Below, in pieces: positions 43,785 to 53,996 of a stretch of DNA of 64,000 nucleotides. Under the pieces are notes generated by a model. That model searched no databases, was not told the origin of the DNA, and saw nothing but the letters and a program-made list of their open reading frames with translations. The position numbers and the translations under genes are program-made. The stretch is taken from the NCBI GenBank assembly GCA_037044905.1, contig JBAOKB010000177.1, positions 62,001-126,000 on the forward strand, written 5' to 3'. The number at the start of each line of letters is the position of its first letter. Within the stretch, counting starts at the first letter, position 1. The stretch comes from Hortaea werneckii (taxonomy: Eukaryota; Ascomycota; Dothideomycetes; Mycosphaerellales; Teratosphaeriaceae).

Positions 43785-45423
43785 ATGTGGACGAATAGGT
43801 TTGGCGACTCTATTGGGGTCCTTTTTGCCCTGTCGCTCTTGAAAAATGCTTCTGCGGCAAACTCATCGGATGCAGAGGCGGCATGCTCTGCCATATCAGA
43901 TCGCTATCCGGGTCAGGTTGCGACTAGTGCCATTAACCTCAACTTCACTTTGGCCTCTGACTACACCGAAGCGCGAACGGATTACTGGTCGGCTGCCAAT
44001 GCGGACGTAGAGCCGTCCTGTATCTTCTTCCCCGGCAGCGCCAACGATGTCGCATACGCTGTGCAGGTTCTCAATAACCACACTTCGGCCGCCTGGGCAG
44101 TCAAAGGCGGTGGCCATAATCCTAATGTTGGCTTCTCTAGCACTGACGGTGGTGTCCTTATCGCGATGCAGAACATGGCTACCACGACGCTGGATGATGA
44201 CAACAATGCCCACGTAGGAGCTGGATCTAGCTGGGAAGATGCACAAACGACGTTGGATCCTTATGGCAGGGCAGTTGTTGGAGGTCGGATTGGTGAAGTT
44301 GGCGTCGCGGGCTACACACTTGGTGGTGGACTGAGTTTCCTAAGCGGACAATATGTAAGCTGAGGCCGTCGATATAATTTACAGGTTAAGGCTGACCATT
44401 TCACAGGGTTTCGCGGCAGATGCAGTCAAGAATTTTGAGATAATCACGGCGGAAGGCGAAGTAACCAATGCCAACAGCACGTCCAACTCGGATCTGTTCT
44501 ACGCCATGAAAGGAGGTGGTGGACAGTTCGCCATCGTTACAACATACGTCCTCCAGACCTATCCTATCGGTCAAGTCTGGGGTGGTCACAGGGTATACAC
44601 GCTTGATAAGAAGGACCAGGTTCTCAGTGCGACCCACAACCTCACCGGCAACTATCACGACGACAAAGCTGCAGTCATTGTCACGTTCACGACGACCTTG
44701 GATGATTTGATCGATATCTTCCTCATCTTCTACTATTACAACGACCCAACCGGCCCTGGCTCGATTCTTGACGAGTTCCTGGCGATTGACTACCTCATTG
44801 ACGAGACATCCTCGAACCGTGTCTTTGGTGAGCTTCTGAAGGCAAACGACTTCTTCAGTCTGAAGGGACAGCGATACCTTATCCGCGAGGGTACACTTCC
44901 AAACCTGCCCGGTTCCAACGGCACCGACCTATATCACCACGCCTTCTCCAGCTGGTTCGATCTGGCGAAGAAGTACCAGACCGAAGCCATCGATAACTTC
45001 ATCTTCAACATGGCCTTCCAGCCCATCCCTCACCAACTCGTCGAAGCCTCTCAAAACACAGGCAACGGAGGCAACCGACTTGGCTTGGATCCATCAACAG
45101 GAGACCACTTCTTCATCGAATACGACGCCTCCTGGCTCCTCAGTAGCTCAGACTCCGATGCCGCGGACTACATCACCAATATGACGCAGCCCGCGCAGGA
45201 CTACGCGAAGAGCACCTACGCTGGCGTGCCCCCGACCAATTACCAGTCAGGCGATGTCGATTTCACCAACTACAATCCTGTCTTTATGAACGATGCTATG
45301 TATAACCAGGACCCCTTGCGCAGCTATGGAGACGAGACGTATGAGAGGCTTAGGCAGATTCATAATGAGAGGGACCCGAATGGCCTCTTTGATCGGACGG
45401 GTGGGTTTAAGTTCACGGAATGA
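43785..45423 (+). CDS. secreted FAD-linked oxidoreductase (berberine-bridge type)
   Basis: An FAD-dependent oxidase of the PCMH/BBE family, probably secreted. The N-terminal hydrophobic segment (MWTNRFGDSIGVLFALSLLKNASA) is a likely signal peptide, and several Asn-x-Ser/Thr sites follow. Exon 1 is 43785-44354, the 52-nt intron 44355-44406 (branch GCTGAC), exon 2 44407-45423, giving 528 residues. FAD-binding features are EPSCIFFPGSANDVAYAVQV, AVKGGGHNPNVGFSSTDGGV (flavin-linking His position), VGAGSSWEDA, GEVGVAGYTLGGGLSFLSGQY, AMKGGGGQFAIVT and the BBE C-terminal YNQDPLRSYGDETYERLRQI with RDPNGLF. The Cys that makes the second flavin bond in bicovalent members is not seen (GGRIGEVGVAGY), so mono-covalent attachment is inferred. 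Substrates in this family range from sugars to alkaloids and cannot be predicted. Confidence 0.9.
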
Positions 45424-45711
45424 GAGTTTGGACGATGGGGTTTAGGGTAGTGCTTTTCCGTAATGAAATTCTCTCTACGAGTTGCATTCTTGCTAGCTTG
45501 CTTCTTCTTATGTCTTACCCACGCCGGATGCAGTCGAAATGCGGCGCAACATGTGGAAGAGCCTACATTCTTACCAAAGTCTGGCAGTATTTGGGTCCCA
45601 GCACCGTCTAGCTGCGTAATTGCGGGTAAGTTAGTTTCGTTGCGGCGAGCTGGTTGGTACTTAACCCTGTTGTTTTGGGTAACGATAAATAAATTGGACG
45701 GATTCAGAGAG
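45424..45711. other. convergent 3' region
   Basis: It lies between the FAD oxidase stop and the dihydropyrimidinase stop. An open frame of 84 codons from 45463 begins with a signal-peptide-like MKFSLRVAFLLACFFLCLTH, but it sits in the 3' flank and lacks other support. Confidence 0.3.
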
Positions 45712-47345
45712 CTATAGCCAATGTCGTCTCTCATCCTCTTTCCACCCTCGAGGCAAGTTACCAGTCTTACCATGCAACACCTGTCCCATGCCCCGTTTGA
45801 GGTACTGACCATATCGCATATCACCCAACACCCCAGCCTTCTGATCCCAAACGACTTTGCCTCTCAGGATGGTATAGCGCGGCCAATTCTTAATTTCCAT
45901 GCCTTCAAAAGGCGTATAATCCATATCATGGTGCAATCTCGCCTGTGAGATCGTACACGCTCCTACCGCGCCAGGATGCCAGATCACAAAATCCGCATCG
46001 TAGCCAGGGGCAATACTGCCTTTCCTGCCTTCCAGCCCGTAGAGCTTCGCCGGGTTAGAGGCCGTGAGCTGTACGAATCGTGGCAAGCTCAGCTTTGCTT
46101 GGTCCACCGGTTGACAAGCAGGTGTCTGGCCGAAGAGGAGCGGCATTCTTGTCTCGATCCCAGGGAGTCCGTTGGGGATTTTGGAGAACCGGGGATTCCG
46201 TCTACGAGACCTAGACGCTTTCCGCCGACGGCTTCGTATTTGCTCGGTGCGTGGTCGGAGGAGAAGGTGGTGAAGGTGCCGTTTGCGATGCTTTGCCATA
46301 GTCCGTCGAGGTCCTTTGGATCGTGGCGGAGAGGGGGAGAGCAGACATGTTTTGCGCCGGAGAAGTGATCGTGTGGTTCTGCCTTGATCTTCTCTGAGAG
46401 CAGGAAGAGGTAATGCGGACAGGTCTCGGCGTGGATTGGTAGTAGACGTGTTTGGGCATCACGCACATGGCCCACCGCGACATCCGAAGACATGTGGACG
46501 ATCAGCATGGGGGCGTCGGCCAGTTCGGCGAGGGAGATCGCACGGTAGCTGGCTTCGTCCTCCGCTATCCTACATGGAAACACTGTCAGTCATCATTCTT
46601 GATACGGAGGGATGAAAGGCGCTGCTGTCAATTCCTACCTCGGTCTTGCCACTGCATGGAAGTAAGGATCCGTATTCTTGTTCTTCTCCAGCCCCTCGAT
46701 GATGAGAGCAATCATGTCATGACTCTCCGCGTGGATCATTGTGGTCATCCCCAAAGATTTGCAAGCAAAGAGGATATCTAGCACCTGACGATCGTTGAGC
46801 TTCATGGCTTCGTAAGTCATATACAGCTTCACTGATGTGATGCCTTCCTTTTCGGCCAAGACAGGCAGTTCCGTTCGAAGTATATCTTGCGTTGGGTTGG
46901 TCAGAATGAAATGAAATCCATAGTCGCAGTAGCTTTGGTCTTTCGACTTGGCATGATAGTCTTCCAAGACTGGGTAAAGCGAAGTATCGTCGCGCTCCTG
47001 AGAAGCAAAAGCAATGATGGTGGTTGTGCCTCCGGCTACGGCACTTCGAGAACCGCTTTCCCAGCCGTCGCCTGTAGGTGAGTTCTTCTGCGCAAGATGG
47101 ACATGACTGTCTACTCCACCAGGTGTGATGTACGCTCCTTCTGCGTCTATAACCTCTGTGTGGGAGGATGAAGGGAGATCGGTGCCAATGCAGGCGATCT
47201 TGCCGCCCCTCACGCCTACTTCGAGGCCTAGAGGCAGAACTTCACTGGCTGTAACCTACAGCACATTAGTGCTTTGACAGTATCATCATTAGGGTTATTG
47301 TATACCTACAATGATGCCGTTCTTCAGGATGAGGTCGAAATCCAT
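45712..47345 (-). CDS. dihydropyrimidinase / D-hydantoinase
   Basis: A cyclic amidohydrolase opening dihydropyrimidine or hydantoin rings to N-carbamoyl amino acids. Exon 1 (47345-47310) encodes MDFDLILKNGII. Intron 47309-47256. Exon 2 (47255-46639) carries GAYITPGGVDSHVHLAQKN (metal HxH), SVKLYMTYEAM (carbamylated Lys) and MIHAESHDM. Intron 46638-46570. Exon 3 (46569-45712) carries LIVHMSSDVAVG, IHAETCPHYLFL, TFSSDHAPSK (metal Asp), TASNPAKLYGLEGRKGSI and GYDADFVIWHP. One C is missing at the G4 run 46191-46194 (plus-strand view), between VDGIP and FSKIPNGLPGIETRMP. Restoring it gives exactly 504 codons with stop (503 aa), the normal family size. It is transcribed divergently from an N-carbamoyl-D-amino-acid hydrolase, so the pair can carry out consecutive reactions. 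Confidence 0.9.
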
Positions 47346-47790
47346 CTTTCCTAATGCCTGAGGCAGTCAATATGTCCAATTAACCTGATTCCCGAGTTCG
47401 CAGGCTATCCAATGACTTCCTCGGGCGGTCTCAATTGCAGAACCAACGAAAGGGCGACCATCGCTCCCATTAGAGAAAGCCATCCTTTATCACGAGCAGC
47501 AGTGCTCTCGCTTGCCATAGCACTGCCCGTCGCGGCGATAGTGGCCGCCGCAGTGATGAGCTCGGCCAAGGTGCCTTCCCGTTCGGGCAAGATAGGCGTC
47601 TTCGGCGAAATGGTGTGGCTTCAATTACAAACGAAGCTGAATACGGCCGCTGAAGCTCGGCTGAAAGAACGGAAGAATAGTGGTTGATCGCCTCATTAAA
47701 TGCTCAGAGTCTGGCAACCGCCCGAGCCCATCCTCGCGCCACCGTGGTGACAAAGCCCTGTCTGCCCAGCTTCACAGCTGAAGTTCAACC
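47346..47790. promoter_or_regulatory. bidirectional promoter of the hydantoinase/carbamoylase pair
   Basis: A 445-bp interval between the divergent start codons at 47345 and 47791. It also holds two overlapping antiparallel frames, plus 47412-47687 (91 codons, one hydrophobic segment LSLAIALPVAAIVAAAVM) and minus 47590-47405 (61 codons, hydrophobic GWLSLMGAMVALSLVLQL). Either could be a small membrane protein, but not both are likely real, and neither is recognised. Confidence 0.5.
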
Positions 47791-48890
47791 ATGGCTCGCG
47801 AACTCAAAGTAGCAGCCGCACAAGTCGGCGCCATCGACCGCGACACGCCAAAAAAAGCGGTCGTGTCTAGATTGATCAGTCTCCTCCACGAAGCAGCAGA
47901 CAGCAAAGTGCAGCTCGTAGTCTTCCCAGAATGCACACTCACCACCTTCTTCCCTCGCCACTTGCTCCAAGCGGAACAGCTGGAGGCGTTCTTTGAGCAA
48001 GGCGAGATCACGGACTCTCCAGACGTCACACCGTTATTTGAAGTGTCGAAGAAACTCGGGATAGACATCGTACTGGGGTATGCCGAGCGCACTCCAGAGG
48101 GTGTGGGATATAATACTTGCATCTATTTCTCGGCTTCCGAAGGCAGGATACTCCAGAAGTATCGGAAAGTCCATCTACCTGGCACCAAGGAGCCATTTAA
48201 GGAGCCAGATGCGACCAATCAGCTTGAGAAACGGTATTTTACTCCCGGAGATCTCGGGTTTCCGGCTTTTAGAGCCCCCGGCCTTGTGCCTGACGCTGTC
48301 AAGAAGGACACAGTGCAAGCCGGAGAGGCTACAGCTGGTAAGGGCGACCCTATCTTTGGCATGCTGATCTGCAATGATCGTCGCTGGCCGGAGGCTTGGA
48401 GGACGTACTCACTCAAAGGAGCAGAGCTCATCATGTTCGGGTTCAACACGGGAGGTATATCCTAACACCAGCTTCTTGAGATCGTTTCAAATCACAGCTG
48501 ACTCTGGCAGGACACATGGCCCACCTCTGGGGTGGCCGAAAAGCCATGACCCCTGAGCAAGCGAAGACAGAAGCGCTGTTCCACTCCAGATTGGTGCAGC
48601 AGTCAAACAGCTATATGAACGCCTGCTGGTCTATATCCTCTGCTCGGTGTGGCAAGGATGATGGCAAGTATGACTTGATCGCAGGCAGTGCCATTTGTGA
48701 TCCAGAGGGACATATCGTCGCCGAAGCGCAGACGGAGGGCGATGAGCTGATCTCGGCTCTTATTGACTTGGAAGATTGTCGGCAAGGGAAGGAGAAGACG
48801 TTTGACTTTGCAAGACATAGGCGCATCGAGGCTTACGGGCTTATCAATCAGCAGGCTGGGGTGTCTGAGCCTGAGCTGCTCGAGAGGTAA
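47791..48890 (+). CDS. N-carbamoyl-D-amino-acid hydrolase (nitrilase superfamily)
   Basis: Hydrolyses N-carbamoyl-D-amino acids to D-amino acid, CO2 and ammonia. Exon 1 is 47791-48454, the 56-nt intron 48455-48510 (branch GCTGAC), exon 2 48511-48890, giving 347 residues. The nitrilase triad is plain: Glu47 (FPECTLTTFFPR), Lys126 (QKYRKVHLPGTKE) and Cys194 (LICNDRRWPEAW). The phrases LEKRYFTPGDLGFPAF, SLKGAELIMFGFNT and SYMNACWSISSA closely resemble bacterial D-carbamoylases. That match is better than to beta-ureidopropionases, so the D-carbamoylase function is inferred from sequence. The frame is unbroken. Its neighbour on the other strand is a dihydropyrimidinase/hydantoinase, the enzyme that would make its substrate. 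Confidence 0.9.
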
Positions 48891-49126
48891 TGGCTTCCTT
48901 ACTGTGGAGCTTTGGAAGACTCTACAAGCCAGCACTATGGCCATACATGCCAGCCTTAAATCTGAATTCAACCGTGCTCGTCTTGAGGTGATAGCGACCC
49001 TTCATACATGGCATCTGGAAATAGCAATCGTTTCTAGCAATCGTTGTAATAGCGAATCATCACAGCTTCTCCCTTGTTCAGTCTCCGAGTTGCGTCGCTG
49101 CTTGGTGCATCTGAAGTCATGGGGTC
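48891..49126. other. convergent 3' interval
   Basis: A short stretch between the carbamoylase stop and the end of the minus-strand small gene. No gene is supported. Confidence 0.6.
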
Positions 49127-49813
49127 CTAAGAAATCGTCACTTGCACTTCACGCAGCACAGCCTTTTTGATCTGCTTCATGGCATCCTCAATACTGCTGG
49201 GATCAACCTCGCCATCAACCATATCTCCGAAAATGCTCGCCGCCACCGCATCTTTCTCGGTGCTCAGCTCCACCTGGTTCCGCTTCGCCAGAGCCTTTCC
49301 GATGTTCAGAATGTCAGTCGTAGTTGTATGATCCGCCTTGAATTTCGCCCGAAGGTCTTCATGCGTTTCGTTGCGTCGGGTGAGTCTGCTCCATCTTGCC
49401 GCGCACTCCTTGAGGCTTTCGAAGCCGTTGATGGCGGCGTCGTGGTAGACGTGAGGATCGTCTAGGCGTATATTACTGAAGTGCTCGGCGATGCGCTGCT
49501 GCTTGCTGATGCTATTTTGATTCAGTGAAAGTACATCAGGAGCGTGAGAGCCTCGTACCGAGCATCCTCCATCTCCTTGGAATATTGATCGACCGCATTG
49601 AAGGCAGCAAGGATGCTTGCTTTTTGTTCGTGTTTGGTGGCGGCGTTGCGTCGACTTTCTTCCATCATGCGCCTGCTCAGTCGTTAATGCTGTACCGGTA
49701 GCGAGAACGATCAACATCTTGAGTTACTTAGACTGCTGACGGCCGATGTCCTCCTCGCCGTCGCTCTCCAAGGCGTCGCTCAGGTCGGTATAACGAGTTG
49801 CGCCCTCAGACAT
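49127..49813 (-). CDS. uncharacterised small helical protein (194 aa)
   Basis: Three coding exons splice cleanly: 49813-49728 (MSEGATRYTDLSDALESDGE), intron 49727-49673, exon 49672-49559 (RMMEESRRNAATKHEQKASI through KEMEDAR), intron 49558-49512, exon 49511-49127. The sum is 585 nt, 194 codons plus stop. The product is mostly charged helix, including SKQQRIAEHFSNIRLDDPHV, AAINGFESLKECAARW and NIGKALAKRNQVELSTEKDAV, with an acidic N-terminus. No signal peptide or membrane segment is seen. I recognise no family. A small coiled-coil adaptor or complex subunit is plausible but unproven. Confidence 0.6.
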
Positions 49814-50868
49814 GGCTGCACTGTAGGGTGATGAGCTGCGATGATGGCGACTTGTATTCTCCCTCGTCAGTGGAGGTAGAATTGCAGATGAAGGAGAGCG
49901 TATGATTTCTGAACGAAGGTCCAGGAAACGCAAGAAGTGAAGTCCATTTAGAGTGTGTGAGTCTCAACATCAAGTCTGGAAGGCGCTTCCACCAGCCCAT
50001 GAACCCGCGTGCCTTCCTTTGCATCCTACAGTGGCCTCACGTACTCACAAGGCTTTCGGATAAAGGGGACAGATATCGCAGTGTGCTTGCATACTCACAT
50101 GAGATAGATCGTGATCATCGTAATGCAACTCACCACGATTCTACAACAGCGAGTAAAGAACAACAGAACCAAACGATTCCGATCCCATAAGCACTCGCCT
50201 ATCGCCGGTTCGGCGCAGAAAGCAGTCACGAAACAAAAAGGACCACACACGACTCACAGGTACCAGACAACACACGCAGAAAAGAAGCCTCAGTATCCAT
50301 TGGACATGATATCTCTGAGCTGAAGAGCTATGAAAAAGCCTCACCCGAAACCCTCCTTTTGTTCTTCCTCCAAGAGCTCTGAGAAAGCAATCACAAGAGA
50401 GAGAAAAAGGTCCATAATGAAACGCCATCCCGGGGAATTTTTCCAAAGTAAGTGAGTTAAGTATGCATCGTCATTTCCCCCATGTTGGCCCCGATTGTGT
50501 TTTAGCAAGCGAAGCTGCAATCTTGCAGACTTCTTTGATGACAGCAGTCGCATCATAGAGAAAAAAAGAAGGAGTATCCATGGAACGCCGTCCGAGAATT
50601 TTGTGCAAGCCGTGGGTCAAGAGTGTGCATCATTATCTCTTCCCTCCCGCCTCGATGTCCTAGCAAGTGAAGCTTATCTTGCAGTCTGGTATTGTAGCAG
50701 TCGTAGTCGTGAAGCTGGTCTGAGCACTTTCTAGCTCATATCGTGGTCTTGTTGCACTGTAGCAATGAAGTCTCTTGTCTGTGTGGGTGATCTCTTGCTT
50801 TTTCGGTTGAAAGAAGCAGGGCGAGATCAGCGCTCGGGCGACATCTCGTCAGCACGGCGCTTTCTATT
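49814..50868. other. intergenic interval with tandem duplication
   Basis: The upstream region of the small gene at 49813 and the 3' flank of PSP1. No gene is supported. Most notable is the diverged tandem duplication at 50401-50712, listed separately. Confidence 0.5.
50401..50712. repeat. diverged tandem duplication, unit about 157 bp
   Basis: Two copies start at about 50401 and 50558. Shared blocks in order are GAGAAAAA, TCCAT(A)ATG(A)AACGCC(A/G)TCC, GAATTTT, G(T)ATGCATC(G/A)T, TAGCAAG(C/T)GAAGCT, CTTGCAG and GCAGTCG. The copies are roughly 70 percent alike by eye. They contain no shared open frame, so this looks like noncoding duplication beyond the PSP1 stop. Confidence 0.6.
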
Positions 50869-53800
50869 CTATAGAGGTCGCAAGCCAGCCGACCGAGTGT
50901 TGCCGTTCGCAGTCGTCTTGTTGTATTGGTTGCTGGTATCCTGGCCATTCTTGGCGGCGGCATCGTTCATTCCCGGCTGATGAGGAGAGGGCTGGGGGAA
51001 GGTGCCGAGCCCGTCAAAAGCGGCAGGGCGGGTGCCGATCGGCGAGATCTTCTGTGGCTGGCCGAATCCAGGCTGAGGGCGGCCAAACGCGTTGTTTGAA
51101 TTCACCCAAGGCGCCATTGGCGAAGCCGACGTGGCCGGTGGCGCGTGAGCTGCGAACGAGTTGGCGTACCACGGCTGGCTACTGTACGGGTTGAAAGGCT
51201 GCGCTGCACCAGGATGGTGCGGAGCTGGGTGGCTGGGCACAGGGGTTTCGACTGGCGTGAAGGGAAGCGACGGGGGCTCGTTGCCATTCCCTGTCGGGTT
51301 GCGGTCATAGTAGTACTGGTAGTCGGACATCGTACCGGTCTGCTGCGCTCCTGGCTGAACGGTAGGATGGGCAGAGGGCGTCTCACCGCCTTCTTGATTG
51401 TACGTGCTGCCACCAGCTTGTCCGCCGAAGCTGTTCGGCATGCCTGGAATGCCAGGGTAATTGGGTGTGTACGTATCATAGCCGATGCTGTACGGGCGGA
51501 CCGCCCCATACGGGTCGGGATCTGCGCCATATGCCATGGTGTACGAATTGTTGACGTCGTTGTTCATGGTGATAGCGCCAGGGCCGATGGCATTTGGCGG
51601 CTGGCCAAGGGCATGCTGCGAGAAGGAAGCGGGGTTCACGGCAGAGAGCCAGATGCGCGTCTTGTAGATGCGGTACAGCTCGGTAATGAGGTCTTTGAAG
51701 TTGATGTAGTGATCGGCGTAGTAGTAGAAGATGAGCTTCTGAAAGTCCCTATTTCCATTGTCAGTACGTTTGTGCAGTGATAGTAGGGCGAGACACTTAC
51801 CATTGCCACTCGGCATCAAGAATCTCCATCTGCAACTGAAGATGCGCGACCTTCTGCTGGCAAGCGCGCTTCGCTTTGGCTTCATTGCCTTCTTTCTCAC
51901 TCAACATCCTAATTTCATGGGAATTCGCAAGGCGTTTGATAGCCTTCGGCCTCAGATTGTTGTAGTTCTCCTTCGGCATGCCCATCATCGAGGGAGGCGC
52001 GTTAGCAGTCCAGCCGCGCGCGTGGTTTTCGCCGTACAGTTGGGCGTTCGGGTTGACGTTCGACGGTTCGTTGTTGCGGCTGAACATCATCAACCACTTG
52101 TACTGCTCCTCGGCGTACTTGCGCTTGTAGAGGCGCGCTTGGTCAGGTGTGACGTTGGCGTGCTGCACCGTGCCAAGGTCCTGCCCACGGTCGGCTTCGA
52201 CAATGACAATGTCGCCCTCCTGGATTTCAAGCCCAGTGTTGTCTAGCAGGTAGAAGATGTCAACTCTGGAGCATTTGAAGGACACCACATAGAGCTGCTT
52301 GCGAGGCCTTGAGCCATCGCCGCCCCTTCCGGCAGCTGTCGTCCAGGTGTTGTGGCCGGAGAATGACGGGGCGCGCCTTCCTGGCTGCATGCCGTCAGGT
52401 GTCTCTTCAGGGCCAATCTGCACGAAAGGCACCTTGTAGAGATCTGGTATGTCGAATTTGGTGTCGGAGTCGGTGGCACGCATGTTTGTGTTGCGGTCTG
52501 TTGTGAAGGTGTGAGTGTTTGGTTGAGGATTGTCGCGAAGAAAAAGTGAGAAAGTCGTGTGATGTGAAGGATAAGAAGGGGCGTGGTCATGTGCCACTAG
52601 CGGCTTTGAGTGAAAGTGGATGTGAGCACCGGTCAGCCAGGAAACACTTCGCTCCAGTCGCTAGTCACTGGAGCGGAGGCTTCACCCACTGCTGCCGGGC
52701 GGAGGGAGTAGGTGGCGCCTTCGTAATTAACGAAGACAAGGGGCTCGCCAAGCCAATTGCTCATGCGACGTGTTGGAACAGGCCGCGCTGGCGATGGTAG
52801 GTCTGTGTCAAACAAGTATGAATACAGAACTGGCTTGCAGTGGTGAAGGGGGATGTGCAGGGGAATCAACACAGTCTTACCGTCCTCGGAGGTCCTCGTT
52901 TGCTGGAGCTGGTGCCGCCGGCGGGCAGAAGAGAAGCAGTTTCCCATTTGGCCTTGTTGTGTTTGCTCTTCACTGGTGAAAGATCCCCTTCGGGTGGGGA
53001 TATCAGCCAGCGAGTGCCTGCGGGATTCGTTCACCGCCTGCAGATCAGGCCAGCCCAAATGGGACTGCCACTGCGACCTTTTTAGAGGGGCATCTGGCAA
53101 AACATAAGCATTAGCTAAAGTCCCAGCAAGTCCAACCTTCGCGAGACTCGGGGAGTGCCCTTACCGAAGCCAAGGTTGGCAAAGGCGGCCTCAAGAGTGC
53201 GACCGTTCCTAGAGCCTGATTGATTGAAACTCATGTCCTCAAGCTGCCCGTTCCTACTTTCACCATTGTATAGATGATCGTACGCAGAATACGTAGAAGC
53301 TCGTTGCAAAGCCCCGATTGGTGGGACCGGCTGCGAAACCGTCTGCGTGAGCTGCGCTCCCTGGCCATCCTCTGAGTCCGTATCATTGTCCTCCTCGGTT
53401 AACAAACCGAGGGGCAACGCAGGCCCACCGGACGAGGCTCCTTGAGGAGGATCGCGCTGCCCATGAGAATGAGACAACGAACGGTGAGCCTTTGGAGTAG
53501 GCTGTAGAGGGATTGCGAACGGCAGAGAGCCAGCTCCTTCGCTCGATGTGGCGGGAGATGGTGTGTCGGCAGCCCGAAGAGCACTTGGCTGCTGATTCGG
53601 AGCACCTAGACGAACCTCACGCACTGAATTGCGTTGGCCAGCTTCTGATAATTTGAAGCTGCCCTTCCTTTGAGTTGACCAGATCCCCCCTGGCAATCCA
53701 TGAACGCTGTTCTCGCGCCTGGGTAAATTGCCAAAGGAGGGCTGGGCAGGCCAGGGGCGTTCGTCTTCTGAGGAGCCCAAAGCTTCAGAATCCGGAGTGG

Positions 53801-53887
53801 CGCGGCGGATAGGCTGCAACAATAACAATCAGCAACAAAGCACTGACAAACAACACCACCACAACCGTTTCAAAGACTCACATTCAT
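50869..53887 (-). CDS. PSP1: PSP1-domain protein
   Basis: Fungal PSP1 family (yeast Psp1, a suppressor of DNA polymerase alpha mutations; bacterial relatives RicT/YaaT). Exon 1 is six bases (ATGAAT, 53887-53882), intron 53881-53814, exon 2 53813-53165 (PIRRATPDSEALGSSEDE, LPFAIPLQPTPKAHRSLSHS), intron 53164-53094, exon 3 53093-52881 (LKRSQWQSHLGW, RRHSLADIPTRRGSF), intron 52880-52803, exon 4 from 52802 (RRMSNWLGEPLVFVNYEG). The link from exon 4 (open to about 52633) to the next coding block, which contains MRATDSDTKFDIP (52483), is unresolved and needs an intron or an indel. The conserved C-terminal region follows: LYVVSFKCSRVDIFYLLDN, GDIVIVEADRGQDLGTVQH, YAEEQYKWLMMFSR and, across intron 51800-51749, FQKLIFYYYADHYINFKDLI. 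The tail is long and Pro/Gly/Gln-rich. The molecular role is unclear in fungi. Confidence 0.8.
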
Positions 53888-53996
53888 CTTCGCAACGACT
53901 CCCGAAAGTACAGACTCGCGACGTGAAACGTAATTACAAGCAGCAGCGCCCGTGTATTATCTGTGGTGAACGTTAACACCTGCTCGGACCTTTGCA
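53888..53996. promoter_or_regulatory. short divergent promoter
   Basis: Only 109 bases separate the PSP1 ATG (minus, 53887) from the ATG of the plus-strand gene at 53997, so promoter elements of the two are likely to overlap each other's leaders. Confidence 0.4.

Noticed and set aside
43328..43894. 188-codon minus-strand open frame
   Set aside because: It overlaps the start and signal peptide of the FAD oxidase on the other strand and has no domain; treated as a shadow frame.
45463..45717. 84-codon frame with signal-peptide-like start
   Set aside because: It lies in the convergent 3' flank between two genes, with no Cys pattern or homology to support a secreted effector. Kept only as a note.
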